From Parvularcula sp964484475 (GTDB lineage Bacteria; Pseudomonadota; Alphaproteobacteria; Caulobacterales; Parvularculaceae), in contig CAZAFU010000129.1 in the NCBI GenBank assembly GCA_964484475.1, forward strand, positions 1 through 6,591: a DNA stretch of 6,591 nt, written 5' to 3'. The notes beneath the pieces were generated by a model, which saw nothing but the letters and a program-made list of their open reading frames with translations, did no database searches and had not been told where the DNA came from. Below, one piece after another: positions 1 through 4,239 of the stretch (positions are counted from its first letter, which is position 1; the number at the start of each line of letters is the position of its first letter). The position numbers and the translations under genes are program-made.

Positions 1-87
1 CTCGGAGACCTCCTGGGCGGCGAGGGGCTCCGTTTCAGCGGCCTCGAAGGGGATCTCTGGGCCCGTGAAGGGCGGCTCGGCCTTGAC
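1..87 (+). repeat. First copy of 87-base direct repeat abutting the assembly gap (AsmA-like coding fragment)
   Basis: These 87 bases match 156-242 at 85 of 87 positions. The only differences are at 51 (g versus c) and 54 (t versus c). Read from base 1 they encode a peptide beginning LGDLLGGEGLRF, identical to the second copy, so both differences are silent third-codon changes. The repeat ends exactly where the N run begins. That fits an unmerged contig overlap rather than a biological tandem duplication. Confidence 0.9.
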
Positions 88-97
88 NNNNNNNNNN
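88..97. other. Assembly gap of 10 N
   Basis: Ten consecutive undetermined bases lie here. The coding frame before the gap (codons starting at 1, 4, 7...) and after it (codons starting at 99, 102...) do not match across the literal length, so the N count is a placeholder and not a measured gap. Short fixed runs of this kind are used by scaffolders when the estimated gap is zero or negative. Confidence 0.97.
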
Positions 98-98
98 C

Positions 99-644
99 GT
101 CCTTCAGGACGCGCCCCTTCTCGCCCGCCTCCTCGCGGTCGGTTCCCTCGACGGCCTCGGAGACCTCCTGGGCGGCGAGGGGCTCCGTTTCAGCGGCCTC
201 GAAGGCGACCTCTGGGCCCGTGAAGGGCGGCTCGGCCTTGACGGCGCGAAACTCTACGGCTCGTCCCTGGGCCTGAGCGCGACGGGGGTGATCGACCTTC
301 AGAACAACGCCATCGATATCCAGGGCGCGATCGCGCCTGCCTATTCGGTCAACGCCGCTCTCGGGAATGTCCCCGGTCTCGGTCAGCTCTTCGTTTCGAG
401 GGAGGGGGAGGGGATTGTCGCCTTCGCCTACACGATCCAGGGGTCCCTCGACGAGCCGGTGATCACGGTGAACACGCTCTCGGCCCTGACCCCGGGCATT
501 CTCAGGCGCATCTTCGACAGGGTCGAGAACCCGGTCGACGAGATGCGCGAGTTCCTCGATGCGGCCATCCTGGCGGCGGAAGAGGAAGGCGCTCCTGGCG
601 CGTCCCCGCCGCCGGCCGCTGCGGAGAACGGGGCGAACCAATGA
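99..644 (+). CDS. AsmA/YhdP-type (DUF3971-like) envelope protein, C-terminal part
   Basis: The frame is open from the gap to the TGA at 642-644 and gives 181 residues. It is the C-terminal end of a much larger protein whose start lies outside the window. The visible part begins VLQDAPLLARLLAVGSLDG. It continues with a Gly/Leu-rich beta-repeat pattern (GEGLRFSGLEGDLW, GSSLGLSATGVIDLQ), then an IAPAYSVNAALGNVPGLGQL stretch, a GSLDEPVITVNTLSALTPG stretch and LRRIF. This is the pattern I recognise from the C-terminal domain of alphaproteobacterial AsmA-like/DUF3971 proteins. The family is anchored in the inner membrane, spans the periplasm, and is implicated in phospholipid transport to the outer membrane. 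The end is a low-complexity Ala/Pro/Glu tail. A GTG at 288 is only an internal codon, because conserved family sequence continues upstream of it. The gene ends 79 bases before the next start. Family is fairly sure; exact function is not. Confidence 0.8.
   Translation, partial: VLQDAPLLARLLAVGSLDGLGDLLGGEGLRFSGLEGDLWAREGRLGLDGAKLYGSSLGLSATGVIDLQNNAIDIQGAIAPAYSVNAALGNVPGLGQLFVSREGEGIVAFAYTIQGSLDEPVITVNTLSALTPGILRRIFDRVENPVDEMREFLDAAILAAEEEGAPGASPPPAAAENGANQ
156..242 (+). repeat. Second copy of 87-base direct repeat
   Basis: This is the partner of the copy at 1-87, inside the AsmA-like coding region and in the same reading frame. Unlike the first copy it is continuous with coding sequence on both sides (99-155 upstream and 243-644 downstream). 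It should be treated as the true genomic copy. Confidence 0.88.
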
Positions 645-723
645 GGCCCTTGTATCGCGACAACGGACCGTTCATCTCTGCGGCTTCCTCTCCCCCCATC
701 GATGCCCCAGGATCCACCGCGCG

Positions 724-1536
724 ATGACGACTGCCCAGCCTGCCTCGATCAAGACGACGCTCCCCCGCGGCCTGACCTTCGGGGTCGGGGCTGCCATCCT
801 GGTCTTCGTCCTTGCGATGGTTCTGTTCGGCCGTGATGCCCTGGGCCTGGACCAGAGCAGCCTCCGCGCGCTTCTCGAAGGGGTCAGGTCGAGCGTCTGG
901 TCCTATCCTGCGGTCGTTCTCCTCTTTGTCGGACTGGCGCTGATCGGGTTTCCGCAAGCCCTTCTCTTCGCCGCCACCACCGCCGTTTTCGGCGCCTGGC
1001 TCGGGGGTGCATTCGCATGGACGGCCACCCTCGTCTCCGGTTTCGTCACGTTCAGGCTTGGCAGGACGTTCGGCCGGTCTTGGGTTACCAAGATTTCAGC
1101 TCGGCGGCTCAGGGACCTTCTGGACCTGATGAGGCGGCGCGGCCTTGTCGCTTCGATGCTCGTCAGGTGGCTCCCCTCGGGACCGTTCATCGTCGTGAAC
1201 ATGCTCTGCGGAGCGGTCGGGATGCCTGCCTGGAAGTTTCTCGGAGGCCTGGCTCTCGGGACGTTGCCGAAGCTGGCGGTCATCGCCTTCTTCACCGAGC
1301 AGGCCGCGGAGATCGTCGCGCTGCTCAGGGCGGGCGATCCACGGGCGATCGGCCTTCTTATGGCCATGGGCGCGGTCTGGATCGGCCTCATTTGGCTCCT
1401 ACGGGTGGCAGGAAGGCGGCTGCGCGGGAAAGTTGCGCAGGCGCCCCACTCCTCGCCGGCGTCGAAACCTGCTGAACTCGGTCTGATTAACGCTAACGGG
1501 GAACCCGGCCTTAATCTTAAATCAAAGGCCTCGTGA
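724..1536 (+). CDS. TVP38/TMEM64 family membrane protein (DedA/SNARE-associated superfamily)
   Basis: A 270-residue integral membrane protein. Likely membrane segments lie near residues 17-36, 62-88, 89-110, 143-165, 172-192 and 207-228. Family hallmarks are visible. After the FGAWLGG turn (89-95) comes a Gly-containing helix ending FRLGRTFGR (110-118). The re-entrant-type motif WLPSGPFIVVN (149-159) is followed by GAVGM, and GTLPK (179-183) follows. The C-terminal tail is basic, then polar. Relatives of the wider superfamily act as lipid scramblases or undecaprenyl-phosphate translocases; the substrate of this protein cannot be read from the sequence. I chose ATG 724 because it has an AGGA (709-712) upstream and begins a normal short N-terminus; an in-frame ATG at 559 would overlap the preceding gene by 86 bases and add 55 non-family residues. 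The last codons lie in an AT-rich patch that probably also serves mreB expression. Confidence 0.85.
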   Translation: MTTAQPASIKTTLPRGLTFGVGAAILVFVLAMVLFGRDALGLDQSSLRALLEGVRSSVWSYPAVVLLFVGLALIGFPQALLFAATTAVFGAWLGGAFAWTATLVSGFVTFRLGRTFGRSWVTKISARRLRDLLDLMRRRGLVASMLVRWLPSGPFIVVNMLCGAVGMPAWKFLGGLALGTLPKLAVIAFFTEQAAEIVALLRAGDPRAIGLLMAMGAVWIGLIWLLRVAGRRLRGKVAQAPHSSPASKPAELGLINANGEPGLNLKSKAS

Positions 1537-1545
1537 TTATATAGA
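1485..1545 (+). promoter_or_regulatory. AT-rich patch, probable mreB promoter region
   Basis: This patch covers the last codons of the TVP38-like gene and the first untranslated bases before mreB. It is clearly richer in A+T than its surroundings and holds three TTAA tetramers (1487, 1511, 1517). It also holds a -10-like TATATA (1538-1543; with TG at 1534-1535 the stretch TGATTATAT resembles an extended -10). No good -35 hexamer lies 16-18 bases upstream. A promoter here is an inference from composition and position. Confidence 0.4.
1511..1525 (+). promoter_or_regulatory. Near-consensus CtrA-type box (7 of 8) upstream of mreB
   Basis: The bases read TTAA, seven bases (TCTTAAA), then TCAA. 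Compared with the CtrA consensus TTAA-N7-TTAA this is a match at 7 of 8 defined positions. It sits about 90 bases before the mreB start, within the coding end of the upstream gene. The local AT richness makes a chance match plausible, so this is weaker than the perfect box before mreC. Confidence 0.25.
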
Positions 1546-1562
1546 GGACGAGTTGAGGCTTG

Positions 1563-1581
1563 GGTCTCCGTGGGGGAGGCC
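1563..1581 (+). other. Hairpin in the mreB 5' leader
   Basis: GGTCTCC (1563-1569) pairs with GGAGGCC (1575-1581) through a five-base GTGGG loop. The stem has 7 base pairs, one of them a G-U wobble. It lies 32 bases before the ATG and absorbs the purine-rich GGAGG that would otherwise look like a Shine-Dalgarno sequence for a downstream start. A role is not shown; there is no U-tract, so it is not a terminator. Confidence 0.35.
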
Positions 1582-1613
1582 GGGATCTCGACTGGAAATG
1601 GACAAAGAACGTC

Positions 1614-2654
1614 ATGCTTTCCGCGCTCTTCGGTATGCTCTCCGCCGACATGGCCATCGATCTCGGTACGGCGAACACCCTGGTCTACGTCCGGGGCCGT
1701 GGCATCGTCCTCAACGAGCCTTCGGTGGTTGCCATCGAAACGAGGTCCGGCCGGAAGATCGTCCGTGCCGTGGGTAACGAAGCGAAAGACATGCTCGGCC
1801 GCACGCCCGGCGCCATCGAGGCGATCCGCCCGATGCGCGACGGCGTCATCGCCGACTTCGAAGTCGCCGAGGCGATGATCAAGCACTTCATCCGCAAGGT
1901 CCACAACCGTCGCAGCTTCGCCAGCCCCCGCATCGTGATCTGCGTTCCTTCCGGCGCGACCGCGGTCGAGCGCCGAGCGATCCAGGAAAGTGCCCTTTCG
2001 GCAGGTGCCCGGAGGGTCGACCTGATCGAGGAGCCGATGGCGGCCGCATACGGCGCGCATCTTCCGGTTTCCGAACCCACCGGCTCGATGGTCGTCGATA
2101 TCGGCGGCGGGACCACCGAAGTCGCCGTGCTGTCGCTCGGCGGCATTGTCTATTCGCGCTCGGTCCGCGTCGGCGGTGACAAGATGGACGAAGCGATCGT
2201 CAGCTTCATCAGGCGTGAGTTCAATCTCCTGATCGGCGAAAGCTCCGCCGAGCGCATCAAGAAGGAAGTGGGCTCGGCCACGGTGGACAACGAAAGCACC
2301 AAGGCGATCATCCACATCAAGGGCCGCGACCTCATGCATGGCGTGCCGAAGGAAGTGAAGATTTCCGCCGCGCAGATCTACGAGGCCCTCAAGGAGCCCG
2401 TCAGCCAGATCGTCGAGGCCGTGAAGGTCGCCCTCGAGGCGACGCCTCCCGAACTTGCGGCGGATATCGTCGATACCGGCATCATGCTGACCGGTGGCGG
2501 AGCGCTCCTGAAGAATCTCGACAAGCTGCTGCGCGAGGAGACGGGCCTTCCGGTCTCGATCGCGGAGGATCCCCTGTCCTGCGTGGCGCTGGGCACCGGT
2601 GCCGCCCTCGAGAATGATCGCGCCATGCGTTCGGCACTCAGCTCGGCGGTTTAA
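1614..2654 (+). CDS. mreB: Rod-shape-determining protein MreB (bacterial actin)
   Basis: 346 residues, the usual MreB length. MreB forms ATP-dependent antiparallel double filaments on the inner face of the cytoplasmic membrane and positions the elongation machinery. The N-terminus MLSALFGMLS is the amphipathic membrane-binding segment. It is followed by the phosphate-1 loop IDLGTANT (15-22), then LNEPSVVA (33-40), LGRTPG (61-66), the connect motif LIEEPMAAAYG (137-147), the phosphate-2 loop DIGGGTTEVAV (162-172), RVGGDKMDEAI (185-195) and the adenosine motif LTGGGALLKNL (292-302). E140 and T167 coincide with the catalytic and nucleotide-sensing residues I recall from Caulobacter MreB. I chose ATG 1614 because MreB homologues start at this point. 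An in-frame TTG at 1560 would add 18 residues without family resemblance in front of the membrane helix, although an AGAGGA (1543-1548) precedes it while ATG 1614 has only a weak purine stretch. The gene is intact. Confidence 0.97.
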   Translation: MLSALFGMLSADMAIDLGTANTLVYVRGRGIVLNEPSVVAIETRSGRKIVRAVGNEAKDMLGRTPGAIEAIRPMRDGVIADFEVAEAMIKHFIRKVHNRRSFASPRIVICVPSGATAVERRAIQESALSAGARRVDLIEEPMAAAYGAHLPVSEPTGSMVVDIGGGTTEVAVLSLGGIVYSRSVRVGGDKMDEAIVSFIRREFNLLIGESSAERIKKEVGSATVDNESTKAIIHIKGRDLMHGVPKEVKISAAQIYEALKEPVSQIVEAVKVALEATPPELAADIVDTGIMLTGGGALLKNLDKLLREETGLPVSIAEDPLSCVALGTGAALENDRAMRSALSSAV

Positions 2655-2683
2655 ACTCAGCCTAGCCAAAAGCTCACAATCAT

Positions 2684-2708
2684 GAGGGTTCAGGCGAACC
2701 TTGCCCTC
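2684..2708 (+). other. Hairpin downstream of mreB
   Basis: Within the mreB-mreC intergenic region, GGTTC (2687-2691) and GAACC (2696-2700) form a stem with an AGGC loop. Alternatively GAGGG (2684-2688) pairs with CCCTC (2704-2708) as an outer stem. No T-run follows, so it does not look like an intrinsic terminator. It could slow polymerase or stabilise the 3' end of an mreB transcript. Confidence 0.3.
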
Positions 2709-2740
2709 CCGTATGATCTGGGGGTGGGCGCCGTTCAGGG

Positions 2741-2756
2741 TTAAGAGGTCCTTAAC
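2741..2756 (+). promoter_or_regulatory. Perfect CtrA-type box TTAA-N7-TTAAC upstream of mreC
   Basis: The bases TTAAGAGGTCCTTAAC match the alphaproteobacterial CtrA recognition sequence TTAA-N7-TTAA, including the frequent trailing C, at all defined positions. The box lies in the non-coding region 52-67 bases before the mreC start. The same bases also form a 6-bp inverted repeat (GTTAAG, five-base spacer, CTTAAC, 2740-2756), so an RNA hairpin or another dimeric regulator is possible. Neither a TATGAT at 2712-2717 with a poor -35 (TTCAGG, 2689-2694) nor a CATGAT at 2771-2776 makes a convincing promoter core, so activation versus repression cannot be decided. Confidence 0.5.
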
Positions 2757-2793
2757 GGCCAGCGGGTCAGCATGATGCGTGTCGCCAAGGGCC

Positions 2794-2798
2794 GGGAG
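2794..2798 (+). promoter_or_regulatory. Ribosome binding site of mreC
   Basis: GGGAG lies nine bases before ATG 2808. An in-frame TGA at 2799-2801 rules out any longer N-terminus, so this site and start are well fixed. Confidence 0.7.
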
Positions 2799-2807
2799 TG
2801 AACGGGC

Positions 2808-3731
2808 ATGAACAAGGGTGTGTTCGGCAAAGAGAGTGGTGACGGCTTCCGCCGTGCTGCGCCGCCGCCGGCGAACCTTCTCTTCATGCTCGCGCTGAGC
2901 TTCTGCTTCACGGTGTTCTCGATCTACGGCGCGCAGGCCTCGGTTTTCGAAAAGGCGCGCGAAACCCTCCTCGATCGTTTCGCCCCTGTCCTCTCCCTCT
3001 TTTCCGGCCCGGTCCGTTTCACCCAGAACCGGATCGGCGATATCGGCGACTATTTCGCGGTGATCGAGGAAAACGAGCGCCTGCGCGAGGAAAACGAGCA
3101 GCTGCGCATCTGGATGCACCAGGCCCTCGCGCTGGAGCAGCGGATCGCCGAGTACGAAGCCCTGCTTTCGCCGAAGATGGTCGAGCCGACCAACTATATC
3201 GGCGCGCAGGTGATCGCGGAGAATGGCGGGCCCTTCAGCCGCGCGCTGGTCCTGTCGGCGGGGCGTGAGGCCGGGGTCGAGCGCGGCTTCGCCGTCATCG
3301 ACGGTGCCGGCCTGATCGGCCATGTCGTCACCGTCGGACGCAATGCCTCCCGGGTGCTCCTCCTGACCGACGCCAACAGCCACGTTCCGGTCTACATCGA
3401 CGCGGTGGACGCGGAGGCCCTGCTTTCGGGGACCGCCGAAAGCCGCGCCGAGATCCGCCAGTTCGCCGGCCGTCCGCGTGCGCCGCTGGAGATCGGCATG
3501 CGGGTGGTCACATCGGGTACGGGCGGAACGCTGCCGCGCGGCCTTCCGGTCGGCGAAATCGTCCGGGTCACCGAAAGCGGCGCGGAAGTCGATCTCTACG
3601 CCAGCGAGCAGGGCGCCCATTTCGTCCGGGTGGTCGACTACACCTTCCCGCAACCCTCCGACGAGGAAGAGCCCGATACGGAGGAAGCCGGCGAAGCCGC
3701 AACGACGGTCGCGGAGGCCGATAATGGATGA
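2808..3731 (+). CDS. mreC: Rod-shape-determining protein MreC
   Basis: 307 residues. MreC is a bitopic inner-membrane protein whose periplasmic part contacts PBP2 and switches on the RodA-PBP2 pair. A short cytoplasmic N-terminus (1-22, basic and proline-rich at its end) precedes one membrane helix (about 24-41). A coiled-coil stretch rich in Glu, Arg and Leu follows (about 82-122, including IEENERLREENEQLR), then the beta-barrel domain (about 130-280). That domain contains PFSRALVLSAG (142-151), GLIGHVV (168-174), LLLTDANSHVPV (184-195) and the family signature VVTSGTGGTLPRGLPVGEI (233-251). The C-terminal tail (282-307) is acidic and low-complexity (SDEEEPDTEEAGEAA), with no family equivalent that I recognise. 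The gene is separated from mreB by 153 bases, unlike the close packing downstream, which suggests it can be expressed separately from mreB. Confidence 0.95.
   Translation: MNKGVFGKESGDGFRRAAPPPANLLFMLALSFCFTVFSIYGAQASVFEKARETLLDRFAPVLSLFSGPVRFTQNRIGDIGDYFAVIEENERLREENEQLRIWMHQALALEQRIAEYEALLSPKMVEPTNYIGAQVIAENGGPFSRALVLSAGREAGVERGFAVIDGAGLIGHVVTVGRNASRVLLLTDANSHVPVYIDAVDAEALLSGTAESRAEIRQFAGRPRAPLEIGMRVVTSGTGGTLPRGLPVGEIVRVTESGAEVDLYASEQGAHFVRVVDYTFPQPSDEEEPDTEEAGEAATTVAEADNG
3713..3717 (+). promoter_or_regulatory. Strong ribosome binding site of mreD inside mreC
   Basis: GGAGG lies six bases before ATG 3724, within the last codons of mreC. This canonical site decides the mreD start and gives the overlapping gene its own ribosome entry in addition to coupling. 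Confidence 0.75.
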
Positions 3732-4236
3732 GCGCTTTTCCTCGAGCGCCAGCATGGTCGCCCTCGCAGGCGCCGTCATGTTCTTCGGCCTGTTGCTGCT
3801 GGTCGTCCCCCTGAACCTCTTCCAGGGGCACCTGCCGACCCCGATCCTGCCCCTGATCGCCATCTTTCTCTATGGCCTCGACCGTCCCGATGACCTGCCG
3901 CCCTGGCTGAGTTTCGCGGCCGGGCTGGTCCTCGATCTTCTCTTCGGCGCGGCGATCGGCCCATGGGCGACGGTGTTCCTCACCATGCATGCCGCCATTC
4001 TCTGGCAGCGGGGATATTTCCAGGGGCGTGACGGCGTGGTGCTGACCACCGGGTACGGAGCGGCGTCGCTCCTTGCCCTGATGCTCTACTGGTTCGAGAT
4101 GTCGATCCTCAGTGGCCGTGCGATGCCGATCAGCGACGTGCTCGTCCAATGGCTCGTCACCCTGGCCGTCTTCCCCGTCTTCCTGCGGTTCTTCCGTCGC
4201 TTCTTCTCGAAGCGCCGGTCCTACCTGGCGAGCTGA
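3724..4236 (+). CDS. mreD: Rod-shape-determining protein MreD
   Basis: 170 residues, a normal MreD length. MreD is a small polytopic inner-membrane protein of the elongation complex that works with MreC; its biochemical role is poorly defined. Likely membrane segments lie near residues 11-31, 38-51, 62-80, 82-96, 107-126 and 138-156. The family pattern is visible as LPPWLSFAAGLVLDLLFGAAIG (58-79, the conserved GLxxDLLxG type motif). The C-terminus is strongly basic (RFFRRFFSKRR, 155-165), consistent with a cytoplasmic end. The start overlaps the mreC stop by 8 bases and has a strong GGAGG site. Extending the frame upstream would run deep into mreC with no family sequence. The stop is three bases before mrdA. 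Confidence 0.92.
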   Translation: MDERFSSSASMVALAGAVMFFGLLLLVVPLNLFQGHLPTPILPLIAIFLYGLDRPDDLPPWLSFAAGLVLDLLFGAAIGPWATVFLTMHAAILWQRGYFQGRDGVVLTTGYGAASLLALMLYWFEMSILSGRAMPISDVLVQWLVTLAVFPVFLRFFRRFFSKRRSYLAS

Positions 4237-4239
4237 CCC

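Noticed and set aside
1..242. A genuine biological tandem duplication
   Set aside because: The first copy ends exactly at an N run of placeholder length, the reading frames do not join across it, and the differences are only silent. An assembly overlap is the simpler explanation.
559..723. A longer start for the TVP38-like protein at ATG 559
   Set aside because: It would overlap the AsmA-like gene in another frame by 86 bases and add a basic, non-family N-terminus. ATG 724 has a ribosome binding site and fits the family.
645..723. A terminator or promoter between the AsmA-like gene and the TVP38-like gene
   Set aside because: I saw no stable GC stem followed by a T-run and no convincing -35/-10 pair in these 79 bases.
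1528..1559. GCCTC...GAGGC pairing around the TVP38 stop as an intrinsic terminator
   Set aside because: The stem is only five pairs with a loop of more than 20 bases and no T-run. The AT-rich bases lie in the loop and fit a promoter better.
2682..2744. A 20-codon open frame in the mreB-mreC spacer, a possible leader peptide
   Set aside because: It has no ribosome binding site, no regulatory codon run, and bases better explained by the hairpin and the TTAA box.
2772..2801. A nine-codon open frame starting ATGATG and ending six bases before mreC
   Set aside because: It is in frame with mreC and could couple to it, but it is very short, has a poor upstream site, and may arise by chance.
903..3863. 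A 986-codon open frame on the - strand opposite the TVP38-like gene, mreB and mreC
   Set aside because: It is opposite three well-recognised genes, has no recognisable domain, and has the Arg/Asp/His/Gly-rich composition typical of antisense frames in GC-rich DNA, where stop codons are rare.
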